From JAPOKJ01 sp031421635 (GTDB taxonomy: Bacteria; Pseudomonadota; Gammaproteobacteria; Burkholderiales; Burkholderiaceae_E): a DNA stretch of 64,000 bases. Each line of letters opens with the position of its first letter. The first letter of the stretch is position 1. Below the pieces are notes generated by a model. It was not told the DNA's origin, searched no databases, and worked only from the letters and a program-made list of their open reading frames with translations. Below, in pieces: positions 34,518 through 43,928 of the stretch. The DNA lies in contig JANOPA010000037.1 in assembly GCA_031421635.1 (NCBI GenBank), forward strand, positions 13,087 through 77,086. The letters run 5' to 3'. The translations under genes were made by a program, and so were the position numbers.

Positions 34518-36607
34518 TTTAGAACCTTGCTGTCCTCGGCCTGTTTGATCAGAGTAGCGGCGTCTACTTCGAGAAGAAACCCCTCCCCTACGGCTCGCAC
34601 AGTGGCCTTCCTCACGGCGGCAACATAGCCTGAATGATCCTTGTAGCGCTCCTCAAGCGAAGCTCGAGGGTCGTTATTTGTGAGGCGCTGCGAAGCAGTA
34701 CGCGCGAACGGCAGCATGCCTCCAGCATAGTTGCAAATTTGGTCTTTATGGAAGCCGTTGGCGGTAATGTTCCACCCTAGATAGGTTCCTAGCGGCGCAT
34801 CCAATAGAACCACGGGCACGCCACCGAGTTCGTTACCGTCGGCATCCACCTTGGGCGCAAACATGGGCAGGGCAAGTTTCACCTTGGGGGGAGTCACACT
34901 TGGAATTCCAGAGCCGTCAATCAGGTTGAACTGAGGGCCGAAGTCATAGTCCAGCACGGCCATGATGAAATCCGGCTCTGGAACCGTCGCACGTAGGCCC
35001 GGTAAGGTCGGGAAGCCTAATGCTGACTTATGGGCGGGTGCGAGCGTGCTTTGCGCCAGAGTCGGGTAGCGGCTTGCGGGCGGCACAATTCCCTGGTCGA
35101 CCCAGCGACGAAAGTGGTGACGAATCGCATTTACTGTATGCAAATGGGTCACCGGATTAGCGGGTAAGAGCGCTTGACCAAAATTATTTCCAGGACAATT
35201 CAAGGGTGCGCTCGCCATACCCTGGCCCGGCAAACTTGTATCGAACCCACCGGCCCCACCGCCATGGGTGGTGCTGGCAATGTAATAGCGCCGAACATTG
35301 TCTGGTAGCGGTAAATCGCTCTTGCCATCAGCCCCTACCCATTCCGGGGTGAGCTTTAATGCCCAGACTTCGGCGGAGCCAAAATGCTCAACTATTTTGG
35401 GACAAGTGCTACTGGCCGTACATCGATCCAAAATGCCAGCACTAGGTAACCCGCGAAGAGGATCAGGATGCGGCAACCACCACTGTGGCCCTTCACTTCC
35501 AGCCTGATACAACTCAAGCACACCGTCGGCCTGAGCCCAGCGAAAATTCAAGGCGATGCGACGCCCAGCAATAATCGGCCATAAGCCGTCGTGCACTGCA
35601 ACGCCACTTTCCGCCTGGTTAAAGCCAAGGTGCAGCCAACCTCTTAAAAAGTTTCCTGACTGCGAAACACCGCGAGCGATACTCGTTTTGACAGCCTTTG
35701 CCAAGAGATTTGCTTTACCCGTATCGTCTGCGGCCGCGCTCTTGAAGAAATGCCCTACATCCCGAAAGGCCGCAAACCCAATGCCGAGCACATAGGGGTC
35801 GGCCGCCGTGTACACCACCTGATAAAGGCGCCTGGCGTCGAAGCCAGCCTTTAAACAAATTTGACTCGCATCAGGTATTCCTGGGAAAGGAATTGCCGAA
35901 TCACATTTGGCCCAAGCCCAGTCCTCGGCGGCAATCACTTGTTCATCGCGAACCTCACCGGCCTGTGATTCTCCACCACGGGAGACCAGACGCGCTTTCG
36001 TGGTATCCAGGCTGACGGGTTGGTAAGGAACCGGATTGGTTTGTACGATCAAGGGCTGAGAAGCCGCACCACTGCGGTTCACGATCCGCCCCATCACCTC
36101 ACCAGTAATGCGCTCGCCGTTAGCGCCCCGGGCGATCGGCACTTGCAGCCATTGCATGCCGGTGGCAGTGGCCTTTGACTTCACGACTGTCGCTCCTACG
36201 TTATCCCCCTGCCAAGCACTAGCCAAAAGAATGTCACCAGCGGCGCGTTCCTCGTTGGCCATCGCGAAGACCCGCCCACGATTGGGGACGTCGTGCCACA
36301 ACATTCCACTGCTTTTTTGAAGGTCCACCGGTTTGTAGATTACAAAGCTCGAGACATAGCGCACCTTTCCGTCCGTGCTTTTCGCCAATCCAATATCTTG
36401 AATGATGGCGTTGAGTGGCAAGGTTGGGTCCAACTCGCCAAATGCACGTCCGGCGACCATTTCATAGGCAGGTCCCGCGGCTGCGGGCATCGGAAGCACC
36501 TCGTCAATCTCGATGCGCACGACTTTGGCGTGCAAGGCGTTGCCTAATAATAGGCTCACGCTCAGTGCGAGTGAGTGAGTAAATCTCAAGGTTATCGCTT
36601 TTTTCAC
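34514..36607 (-). CDS. Exported alpha/beta-hydrolase-domain protein (Abhydrolase_10 type)
   Basis: A 697-residue protein. The best start is GTG at 36607: a strong GGAGG lies eight bases upstream and it opens directly on a Sec signal peptide (basic KK, then LALSVSLLLGNALHAK). Upstream ATGs at 36643 and 36622 lack a ribosome binding site. The core carries the nucleophile elbow GVSQSGNFLRGWLH and large extra segments. It is related to exported esterases of unknown substrate. It is coupled to the thioesterase downstream. Confidence 0.75.
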   Translation of the reverse strand: MKKAITLRFTHSLALSVSLLLGNALHAKVVRIEIDEVLPMPAAAGPAYEMVAGRAFGELDPTLPLNAIIQDIGLAKSTDGKVRYVSSFVIYKPVDLQKSSGMLWHDVPNRGRVFAMANEERAAGDILLASAWQGDNVGATVVKSKATATGMQWLQVPIARGANGERITGEVMGRIVNRSGAASQPLIVQTNPVPYQPVSLDTTKARLVSRGGESQAGEVRDEQVIAAEDWAWAKCDSAIPFPGIPDASQICLKAGFDARRLYQVVYTAADPYVLGIGFAAFRDVGHFFKSAAADDTGKANLLAKAVKTSIARGVSQSGNFLRGWLHLGFNQAESGVAVHDGLWPIIAGRRIALNFRWAQADGVLELYQAGSEGPQWWLPHPDPLRGLPSAGILDRCTASSTCPKIVEHFGSAEVWALKLTPEWVGADGKSDLPLPDNVRRYYIASTTHGGGAGGFDTSLPGQGMASAPLNCPGNNFGQALLPANPVTHLHTVNAIRHHFRRWVDQGIVPPASRYPTLAQSTLAPAHKSALGFPTLPGLRATVPEPDFIMAVLDYDFGPQFNLIDGSGIPSVTPPKVKLALPMFAPKVDADGNELGGVPVVLLDAPLGTYLGWNITANGFHKDQICNYAGGMLPFARTASQRLTNNDPRASLEERYKDHSGYVAAVRKATVRAVGEGFLLEVDAATLIKQAEDSKVLK

Positions 36608-36770
36608 ACGAGGCCCCTCCATCGGGCCGGGTCGATCAATCATTCGCTTGGCGTCACGGCGCAATCTGCTGTTCCCTTCACGCCAGGCGATATCCAAAAC
36701 TGCAGTGTCGCCATTACTTGAACTGGCGCTCAACGCCTATACTCACGCTTATCAAAAGCGGAGACCATCC

Positions 36771-37925
36771 ATGAATAGTACCAAGAGCACCTCTGAAAAT
36801 ACCCGTACAGGCCTGCAATTGCGGACCTTGGTCAAGCGTACCGGCGAGCTAGAAATGTCGCTGCAAGAGATCCCCACGCCAGCCTTGGCAGATGACGAGG
36901 TCTTGATTCGAGTGGAAGGCTCGCCGATTAACCCTTCCGATATTGGACTCTTGTTTGGCGCTGCCGATATCAGTACGGCGAAGCAATCTGGCACGGCGAG
37001 TCATCCAGTCATCACAGCCACGGTTCCTGAGGCTTTTATGAAGGCCATGGCAGGCCGCGCCGACGAATCCATGCCAGCAGGCAATGAAGGTGCGGGTACG
37101 GTCATCGCAGCCGGAGCCTCGCCCGCCGCGCAAGGCCTGAACGGCAAGATGATCGCAGCCTTTGGCGGAGCGATGTACACCCAGTATCGGGCGGTTAAAG
37201 TGGCACAGTGCCTTGCCTTGCCAGCGGGCACGACGGCGGCAGAAGGTGCCTCTTGCTTTGTGAATCCATTGACCTCGCTCGGTATGGTTGAAACCATGAA
37301 GCTTGAGGGCCACACGGCTCTGATCCATACGGCGGCTGCGTCCAATCTTGGCCAAATGCTCAACAGAATTTGTATAAAAGATGGTGTCGAGCTGATCAAT
37401 ATCGTGCGCGGCGAAGCTCAAGAAAAAGTACTAAGAGACTTGGGGGCGAAGTACGTGGTCAACTCAAGCTCCACTACATTTTTAGAGGACTTGACCGAAG
37501 CAATAGGCAAAACCGGAGCAACTCTCGCCTTCGACGCAATTGGAGGCGGCAAGTTGGCCGGGCAAATTCTCGGCTGCATGGAGGCGGCAATTAACCGCAA
37601 AGCCAAAGTCTATAGTCGCTATGGTTCGGATACCCATAAGCAGGTCTATCTTTACGGCGGCTTGGACACCAGTCCGACTCAATTTACCCGTAGCTTTGGT
37701 ATGTCCTGGGGTATGGGTGGTTGGTTGCTGTGGCCGTTTTTAAATCGGGTTGGCCCAGCCGCCGCGCAGAAGTTGCGCGAACGTGTCGTCGCCGAATTGA
37801 AGACTACATTTGCGAGCCATTACACCCGCGAAGTGTCGCTAGCGGAAGCCTTAACACTCAAAGAGATCGCTGCCTATGGCAAACGAGCCACCGGCGAGAA
37901 GTTTCTAATCAACCCTTCGAAATAG
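36771..37925 (+). CDS. MDR-family oxidoreductase (zinc-independent alcohol dehydrogenase-like)
   Basis: A 384-residue medium-chain dehydrogenase/reductase. The N-terminal GroES-like part includes the segments ALADDEVLIRVEGSPINPSD and GNEGAGTVIAAG, and the Rossmann region HTAAASNLGQMLNRI binds NAD(P)H. The structural zinc cysteines are absent. I chose the ATG at 36771 because GGAG sits eight bases upstream; upstream codons lack homology. It is followed after seven bases by a second MDR gene, so the two are co-transcribed. The substrate is unknown. Confidence 0.85.
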   Translation: MNSTKSTSENTRTGLQLRTLVKRTGELEMSLQEIPTPALADDEVLIRVEGSPINPSDIGLLFGAADISTAKQSGTASHPVITATVPEAFMKAMAGRADESMPAGNEGAGTVIAAGASPAAQGLNGKMIAAFGGAMYTQYRAVKVAQCLALPAGTTAAEGASCFVNPLTSLGMVETMKLEGHTALIHTAAASNLGQMLNRICIKDGVELINIVRGEAQEKVLRDLGAKYVVNSSSTTFLEDLTEAIGKTGATLAFDAIGGGKLAGQILGCMEAAINRKAKVYSRYGSDTHKQVYLYGGLDTSPTQFTRSFGMSWGMGGWLLWPFLNRVGPAAAQKLRERVVAELKTTFASHYTREVSLAEALTLKEIAAYGKRATGEKFLINPSK

Positions 37926-37932
37926 TGCCCCC

Positions 37933-38946
37933 ATGAAAGCTATCGCTTATCGCACCAGCCTCCCCGCCACGGACCCTAACAGCCTATTGGATATCGACCT
38001 GCCCGAACCGATCGCAACGGGAAGAGATATCCTCGTACGCGTGAACTCTGTTTCAGTTAATCCCGTTGATACGAAAGTTCGGCGCAACGTTTCGCCTGCC
38101 CCCAATGAGTTGAAGGTACTCGGCTTTGATGCCGCGGGTGTGATTCACGCGGTGGGTCCGCAGGTCACACTCTTCAAGCCTGGTGACGAAGTTTGGTATG
38201 CCGGGTCGAGAGTACGAAGTGGCACGAATGCTGAGTTGCACTTGGTCGACGAACGCATCGTTGGCCATAAGCCGAAGAGTTTAAATTTCGCACAAGCAGC
38301 GGCCATGCCCTTAACAACAATCACGGCTTGGGAAGCGCTGTTTGATCGCCTGCAACTAAGCCTTGGGCGCCCTCAGGACGCGGGCGTTTTGTTGATCACC
38401 GCGGGTGCTGGAGGCGTCGGCTCGATGGCGATTCAATTGGCGCGTAGGCTCACCGGCGCCAAGGTGGTAGCCACCGCATCACGCCCGGAGTCACGCGCCC
38501 AAGCGGAAAGACTTGGCGCTCATGTCGTGATTGATCATCGTGAACCTCTGGCCAAAGCCATGCAAGGTGCCGGGCTTCGCTGGGCTGAACGCATTTTTAG
38601 TGTATCAAACACCTTCGATCATTTTTCTGAACTTGCCAAAATTGTCGCTCCTCAGGGACGAATTTGTGTGATTGATGATCCCGAAATGATCGATGTGCGC
38701 CTCTTGAAAGCCCGCTGTGCTTCCCTGCATTGGGAAGCCATGTTCGCTCGTTCTGGTTTCGAAACAGAAGATATGGGCGAGCAAGGGCGCTTGCTGAATG
38801 AAGTGGCCGCCTTGGTCGATGAAGGTGTCTTACGCTGCACCCATACCGAAACACTCGGTAAAATAAACGCAGAGAATCTGCGCAAAGCCCATGCGATGAT
38901 TGAGTCCGGCCGGACCATTGGAAAAGTGACATTGGCAGGGTTCTGA
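37933..38946 (+). CDS. Zinc-type quinone oxidoreductase-like MDR protein
   Basis: A 337-residue MDR enzyme of the ZADH/QOR group. The start MKAIAYR, the core GFDAAGVIHAVG, and the NADPH-binding ITAGAGGVGSMAIQLAR are clear. It ends with the conserved GKVTL segment. It probably reduces quinones or enones using NADPH. It follows the other MDR gene by seven bases and precedes a Bug receptor by 71 bases; that gap has short repeated CGACAA-like words but no clear terminator. Confidence 0.88.
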   Translation: MKAIAYRTSLPATDPNSLLDIDLPEPIATGRDILVRVNSVSVNPVDTKVRRNVSPAPNELKVLGFDAAGVIHAVGPQVTLFKPGDEVWYAGSRVRSGTNAELHLVDERIVGHKPKSLNFAQAAAMPLTTITAWEALFDRLQLSLGRPQDAGVLLITAGAGGVGSMAIQLARRLTGAKVVATASRPESRAQAERLGAHVVIDHREPLAKAMQGAGLRWAERIFSVSNTFDHFSELAKIVAPQGRICVIDDPEMIDVRLLKARCASLHWEAMFARSGFETEDMGEQGRLLNEVAALVDEGVLRCTHTETLGKINAENLRKAHAMIESGRTIGKVTLAGF

Positions 38947-39017
38947 GCGTCGTTTATATAGCGCTACATTCCAGCGACAAGCGACAGACAATAAACGACA
39001 AACGACTGAGACGAAAT

Positions 39018-40016
39018 ATGACACAACCATTTCCTTTGAGACGACTAAAGCTTAACCGGCTCGCCGGCACCCTGTTGAGCGCAGTGGTGCTTTTAGGGGT
39101 AGCCGCGACCGCGCAGGCCCAAAACTATCCCAACAAACCAATTCGTCTGGTGGTGCCCTTCCCGGCAGGCTCAGCCACGGATAGCATGGCCCGTACCCTG
39201 GCGGCCGCAGTATCGACCTCTCTTGGTCAAACTATCTTAGTTGAGAATAAAGCCGGTGCCGACGGGATGATTGCGGCCAGCGAGGTGATGCGAGCTACGC
39301 CCGATGGCTACACTTTGCTCATGGCGACCAACAGCCCTATGGCGGGCGGACCGGCGCTCAGAAAGTCTCCTCCATATGATCCGGTGACTGACTTTACCCC
39401 CATCACTGATATTGGCCGCTATACCTTCTTTCTAATTGCCCATCCTGGCGTACCCGCAAACAATCTCGGCGAGCTTATCCAGTACGCTAAAGCTAATCCG
39501 GGCAAGCTTAACTATGCCACTGGAAACACCACGGGTATCGTGACTATTGCCCAACTAGCAGGCCTCACGGGCATGCAGATGGTGCATGTCCCCTACAAAG
39601 GTGAACCACAAGCGCTCACCGATCTCATCGCCGGTCGTGTTCAACTAATGGTATCTGCCGCCGGTGTCGCCGTTCCTCACGTCAAGGAAGGCCGCCTCAA
39701 AGCTATCGCGGTCACTTTGCCAAAACGCAGTCCGGTTCTACCCAATGTTCCTACCATTGCGGAGTCAGGTGTTCCGAAATTTTCACTCACTTCCTGGGCG
39801 GCACTTTTTGGTCCAGCCAAAATGCCACGCGAGGTCGTCGATCGGCTCAACAAAGAATTCATCGCTGCCATGACCAAGCCTGAGGTTGCCATTACGATGG
39901 AAAAGCAAGCTTTCGAGCTAGTGGGTTCGACCCCTGAAAAACTCGCCGTATGGGTAAAAGACCAGTATGAGAGTTACAAGAGTGTTTTAAAGGCGGCTGG
40001 GGTTGAGCCGGAGTAA
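39018..40016 (+). CDS. Bug/TctC-family periplasmic solute receptor
   Basis: A 332-residue tripartite tricarboxylate receptor-type protein. A signal peptide ends at TAQAQ, followed by the diagnostic start YPNKPIRLVVPFPAGSATD, then TPDGYTLLM and VPYKGEPQALTDLIAGRV. It binds a carboxylate in the periplasm; many Bug proteins in Burkholderiales lack dedicated permeases. No TctAB genes are adjacent. The ligand cannot be read from sequence. Confidence 0.92.
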   Translation: MTQPFPLRRLKLNRLAGTLLSAVVLLGVAATAQAQNYPNKPIRLVVPFPAGSATDSMARTLAAAVSTSLGQTILVENKAGADGMIAASEVMRATPDGYTLLMATNSPMAGGPALRKSPPYDPVTDFTPITDIGRYTFFLIAHPGVPANNLGELIQYAKANPGKLNYATGNTTGIVTIAQLAGLTGMQMVHVPYKGEPQALTDLIAGRVQLMVSAAGVAVPHVKEGRLKAIAVTLPKRSPVLPNVPTIAESGVPKFSLTSWAALFGPAKMPREVVDRLNKEFIAAMTKPEVAITMEKQAFELVGSTPEKLAVWVKDQYESYKSVLKAAGVEPE

Positions 40017-40032
40017 AAAAGCAACTCTTTTA

Positions 40033-40222
40033 TTAAACCAATAGAACCGACGTACCGTACTGAGCGAGCGTTTGGTCATGGGTGAGCAGGTGCATCGGGG
40101 TGGTGATTGCTGCTGGCGGGCGCCTGTGCGCCGAGGGCCTGCATCCTGGGCATAGCCCGAGGGCCTTGGTGAAAGCGCGAAACCGCATCGAGTATCGCTT
40201 GAACTTGTGGATCAAGTGGCAT
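40033..40222 (-). pseudogene. Fused remnants: esterase start and PIN-toxin tail
   Basis: Read on the minus strand, an ATG at 40222 overlapping the DUF2007 stop (TAATG) begins MPLDPQVQAILDAVSRF, the typical N-terminus of acetyl esterase/lipase (Aes-like) proteins. Homology is lost after about 40 residues. In another frame, the segment TPMHLLTHDQTLAQYGTSVLLV ending at 40033 matches the C-terminus of VapC-type PIN toxins. Two unrelated genes were joined by a deletion, leaving nothing functional. Confidence 0.5.
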
Positions 40223-40509
40223 TAGATTGGATCGTTTTCGCTTAACTCAAAATCGCCTCGATCCCGCGCCGCGATGAGTTCCAAGGCCGCCCCAACCTGT
40301 GCGTTCGGCACCCGCACACAAGCTCCTCCGAGAGCGATGGTCAGCAAAGAGTCTGTTTGCACTAAGTGAGTATCACCGGCGCACGCGTCGATGCGACATG
40401 ACTGCAAAAAAGAACAAAGAATATTGGCCTCAATAGCACTTAAAAATTTGGCCACTATTTTCAGGTCGCCCAGGTAATCATCGCCACCAGCGTCAAACTC
40501 GTTTTTCAT
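40222..40509 (-). CDS. DUF2007-like small protein
   Basis: A 95-residue protein resembling the DUF2007 (putative signal-transducing) family, with the pattern FLSAIEANILCSFLQSCRIDA and the later VRVPNAQVGAALELI. It is cytoplasmic by sequence. It probably served in an operon with the lost esterase gene downstream. Function unknown. Confidence 0.65.
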   Translation of the reverse strand: MKNEFDAGGDDYLGDLKIVAKFLSAIEANILCSFLQSCRIDACAGDTHLVQTDSLLTIALGGACVRVPNAQVGAALELIAARDRGDFELSENDPI

Positions 40510-40574
40510 CTCTTAATCATCGCCTATTTCAAGGCTAGGCCAGCTTGGAGTGAAGTTTGGAGTGGGGGTGGGGC

Positions 40575-41666
40575 TCAGGCCGCGCGCGAACGAACGGCTT
40601 CGGGCAGCGACCCCTTGGGCATAAAGACACGTTTGAGGGTATCGGTAAATAAGCGTATCTCAGCTCCCTCTAGTGCTCCTTTGGACATGAGTAGATCGTG
40701 GGTCATTCTAAGCCGGTAATGTGGCACGGCGGGATAGAGATGGTGCTCAATATGGTAGTTCACATGGTGCGGGAAAAATACAAAGCGAATTACAAAACCT
40801 AAGGCACCGCTCCCTGGCAAATTGGTACGGGCAGCTCGCAATGGCGAATCGTAACCGCCGGGTGCACCATGCTCAGCTACGGCCCGCAATCGAAGAATAA
40901 CTTGCAAAAAAGTAATTAGCGGGACTACCCAAAGCAACAAATAAGCCGTGAGTCCTGACCAGCCACCGACTACGAAGCACGCAAGGGGCATAAGCAGGTG
41001 AAAGCTGACGACCATCCAACGATCTTGCCGCGCATCCTTACGCAAGGCCTCCGACGTGTCGTTAAGGGGGTTGAGCCTCTCAGTATTGTCGGAGTTGATG
41101 GCCGGAGCGCCAAAAAAATAAGCATAGGTTTTCGGAGCGGTCCAACCGGTTAGATCGATCAACAACTTCTTGGCAAGGTACCAACCACCTCGGGGATAAC
41201 CCCCATTCAAGGCAATGTCAGGGTCCTGCGTGCCGTACAAATGGTTGTGATGCAAGCGATGGGTGACACGGTAGGTACACATCGATACACCACCCAAGGT
41301 CCCAGCCAAGCGCCCCAATACGTCATTCAATGCTCGCGACTTGAGCATGCGGTAGTGAGCCGCCTCATGGGCCAAAACAAATAAGGCATGCTGTTGGGTT
41401 GCAATGCCAAGTAAGGACACAAAAAGCAAGACCCATGCCTTGCTCCAAAAGGCGAAAAAGCCTACGGCCACAAAGACGGCAATGAGGCCGAAGGTTAACA
41501 GCGGCGCAACGATGCCTTGTCGATCATCCAGGGTGGTCAACTCGCGTAACTCAGAGGGCTCGAGAAGAAGACGGGCGCTGCGTCCATCCACACGAAACTC
41601 TTCGCCTTGCGCGGAGTTTATGGACGGACGGCCGTCGGCCTCTGGACCCGCTGTTTCCTCACTCAT
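40575..41666 (-). CDS. Membrane fatty acid desaturase
   Basis: A 363-residue di-iron membrane enzyme. The three histidine boxes are HEAAH, HRLHHNH and HIEHH, separated by hydrophobic spans of four probable TM helices. It introduces double bonds into acyl chains or related lipids in the inner membrane and needs an electron donor not encoded nearby. The gene lies eight bases after the class II aldolase gene and probably shares its transcript. Confidence 0.88.
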   Translation of the reverse strand: MSEETAGPEADGRPSINSAQGEEFRVDGRSARLLLEPSELRELTTLDDRQGIVAPLLTFGLIAVFVAVGFFAFWSKAWVLLFVSLLGIATQQHALFVLAHEAAHYRMLKSRALNDVLGRLAGTLGGVSMCTYRVTHRLHHNHLYGTQDPDIALNGGYPRGGWYLAKKLLIDLTGWTAPKTYAYFFGAPAINSDNTERLNPLNDTSEALRKDARQDRWMVVSFHLLMPLACFVVGGWSGLTAYLLLWVVPLITFLQVILRLRAVAEHGAPGGYDSPLRAARTNLPGSGALGFVIRFVFFPHHVNYHIEHHLYPAVPHYRLRMTHDLLMSKGALEGAEIRLFTDTLKRVFMPKGSLPEAVRSRAA

Positions 41667-41674
41667 CGCTTGCC

Positions 41675-42454
41675 TTAAACGTCGTATCCAGGCGAGCGGC
41701 GATCCACCCGACGCTTAGTGGCGGGCCATGCCAATGCACCGGCACCCTGCCCAGAGCTTGCCGCCGCCATATTGGCCTTATTGACCGCCAATACTGCCGG
41801 GTCGACGTGAATTAGCTCAGCACCACCAGCTTGGGCGGCGACCTGAATTTGGCAAGCCGTCTCCAGAACATACATTGCGACAAATGCATCGCCGATGGTC
41901 TTCCCGACCGTCAGCAGGCCGTGATTTCGAAGAATCATCGAGGTATGGTTGCCCAAGTCTTTTTGCAGGCGCGGTATCTCATCATGATTCAGCGCAATTC
42001 CCTCATAGTCGTGATAGCACAGCGAGCTCATGACCACGCTGGCTTGTTGAGAAATAGGCAACAGGCCATTTTTCTGGGCGGATACCCCCACGCCGGCGCG
42101 AGTATGGGTATGGATTACGCATCCAGCATCTTCACGAATGGCATGGATGGCCCCGTGAATCGTAAAGCCGGCCGGGTTTACTGGATAGCTGGTGGGGTGC
42201 TGAGGCACGCATTTTGAATCTATCTTTACCAGAGCCGAGGCCGTCATTTCATCAAAACCCAGGCCGTACGGATTGATCAAAAAATGATGCTCAGGCCCCG
42301 GAATACGAACCGAGATATGAGTGAACACGAGATCGTCCCAGCCATACATCGAAATGGCGCGATAGCAGGCCGCAAGGTCCACCCGCAAGGCCCACTCGGC
42401 TTCCGAGACCTGGGATTTCAGCGAGAGAAAAGATGGATTAATGGGTGCGTTCAT
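41675..42454 (-). CDS. Class II aldolase/adducin-family protein
   Basis: A 259-residue protein with the zinc-binding His segments IHTHTRAG and a later NHGLLTVG, typical of the aldolase II fold. I chose the ATG at 42454 because GGGGGAA lies six bases upstream; an in-frame TTG further upstream is inside that site. The family includes fuculose-phosphate aldolases and many short enzymes of unknown substrate. It is followed by the desaturase. Confidence 0.85.
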   Translation of the reverse strand: MNAPINPSFLSLKSQVSEAEWALRVDLAACYRAISMYGWDDLVFTHISVRIPGPEHHFLINPYGLGFDEMTASALVKIDSKCVPQHPTSYPVNPAGFTIHGAIHAIREDAGCVIHTHTRAGVGVSAQKNGLLPISQQASVVMSSLCYHDYEGIALNHDEIPRLQKDLGNHTSMILRNHGLLTVGKTIGDAFVAMYVLETACQIQVAAQAGGAELIHVDPAVLAVNKANMAAASSGQGAGALAWPATKRRVDRRSPGYDV

Positions 42455-42482
42455 GGTGTTCCCCCGGTTCAAAATGAAAGGT

Positions 42483-43478
42483 TTATATCAGCTTCACAAC
42501 TTGCTTGCCGACGTTTTCGCCTTTGAGTAGACCAATAAAGGCGCGCGGAGCAGACTCAATGCCTTCTGCGACAGTCTCACGGTACTTTAGTTTCTCAGCG
42601 ACGACAAGCCCCGCCAATTCTTGCAAAGCTTGGGGCCAAAGATCCATGCGCTCAGACACGATGAAACCTTGCACCTTGAGGCGGTTAATCAAAATGGCAC
42701 GGAATTGCGTCATCGGCATCGTGGCCTCGTTGTAACCGGCAATTAGACCGCAAACAGCGACTCGCCCGAAGGCGTTCATTCGCCCAAAAACAGTGTCGAG
42801 AACCTCGCCGCCGACATTTTCAAAGTAGCCATCGACGCCTTTTGGCGTCGCTGCTTTAAACTGCTCACGGAAATCCGCCGCCTTGTAATCGACGCAGGCG
42901 TCAAACCCAAACTCTTCAACAACCAGCTTGCACTTCATCGGGCCGCCAGCAATTCCAACCACATGGCAGCCCTTGGCCTTGGCGAGCTGACCGACCACAC
43001 CGCCGACCGCACCACTGGCCGCAGAGACCACAATGGTTTCGTCGGCCTTAGGTTCGATGATCTGACCTAAACCCATCCAGGCCGTTACGCCAGGCATCCC
43101 TAAAACACCCAGATAGGCCGATAGAGCCACACGAGTTTCGGTGATCTTCACGAAAAGCTTGGCGTCTGCCTTGCCATACTGTTGCCAGCCGAGGCCGCCA
43201 CGCACCTTGTCGCCCACTGCAAACATTGGTGAGCGGCTCTCAATGACTTCGCCGACCGTGCCACCTTGCATCACCTGATCCAGTGGCTGCGGCTGCGCAT
43301 AGCTTTTGCCTTCGTCCATACGGCCGCGCATGTAAGGGTCGAGCGACATGAAATGATTACGCACGACGATTTCGCCTTCGGACGCGGTAGGGATTGGAGC
43401 CTCTACCAAGCGAAAATTTTCGGCGGTGGGCCAGCCCGTGGGGCGGCTAGCGAGTAGCCATTGTTTGTTTATAGTCAT
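42483..43478 (-). CDS. NADP-dependent oxidoreductase (CurA/PTGR type)
   Basis: A 331-residue MDR protein of the leukotriene B4 dehydrogenase/curcumin reductase group. The start carries the family region ENFRLVEAPIP, then VRNHFMSLDPYMRGRM, and the Rossmann segment SAASGAVGGVVGQLAKAKGC. It reduces alpha,beta-unsaturated carbonyls with NADPH. The gene lies 28 bases upstream of the aldolase gene on the same strand. Confidence 0.88.
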   Translation of the reverse strand: MTINKQWLLASRPTGWPTAENFRLVEAPIPTASEGEIVVRNHFMSLDPYMRGRMDEGKSYAQPQPLDQVMQGGTVGEVIESRSPMFAVGDKVRGGLGWQQYGKADAKLFVKITETRVALSAYLGVLGMPGVTAWMGLGQIIEPKADETIVVSAASGAVGGVVGQLAKAKGCHVVGIAGGPMKCKLVVEEFGFDACVDYKAADFREQFKAATPKGVDGYFENVGGEVLDTVFGRMNAFGRVAVCGLIAGYNEATMPMTQFRAILINRLKVQGFIVSERMDLWPQALQELAGLVVAEKLKYRETVAEGIESAPRAFIGLLKGENVGKQVVKLI

Positions 43479-43520
43479 GGTGCGTGCTCTCTTCTTGTGG
43501 GGTTTGTGAGGGTTAAACGT

Positions 43521-43928
43521 TCAAGTCTTAGCCAAGCGAACATACTTAAAAGTGCCCGATCCTTTGGCACAGACCCGGCCTTGCGGGTCGATAATTTCAG
43601 CCTCGCAAAAAGCCATTGAACGCGAATGACTTAACACTTTGCCATGGACTTCAAGCAAACCGGTTGAGGGTTTCATAAAGCTCGACTTCATTTCAATCGT
43701 GATCACTCTAGGCTCTTCATTGCCCTCTTCTGTCTTTGCGGCCGAGCGGGCGGCGGTGGCCATGCCGACATCTAGCATCGTCATCACAACGCCACCATGA
43801 ACCATGCCCAGCGAATTCATATGATGGGGTTGGGGATCAAGTTTCAATAAAGACTTTCCCCCCTCATAAAACACCATTTCCAGACCAACCCAATTTACAA
43901 AAGGAATCTCGAAGCCCATGGAACTCAT
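43521..43928 (-). CDS. PaaI-type hotdog thioesterase
   Basis: A 135-residue hotdog protein with the pattern NSLGMVHGGVVMTMLDVGMATAAR, which holds the catalytic Asp-like position, and the later MKSSFMKPSTG. It probably hydrolyses acyl-CoA thioesters formed in the adjacent beta-oxidation pathway. The ATG at 43928 overlaps the SDR stop (ATGA). Confidence 0.85.
   Translation of the reverse strand: MSSMGFEIPFVNWVGLEMVFYEGGKSLLKLDPQPHHMNSLGMVHGGVVMTMLDVGMATAARSAAKTEEGNEEPRVITIEMKSSFMKPSTGLLEVHGKVLSHSRSMAFCEAEIIDPQGRVCAKGSGTFKYVRLAKT

Noticed and set aside
38947..39017. CGACAA-like short repeats before the Bug receptor
   Set aside because: Too short and irregular to support a regulatory or mobile function.
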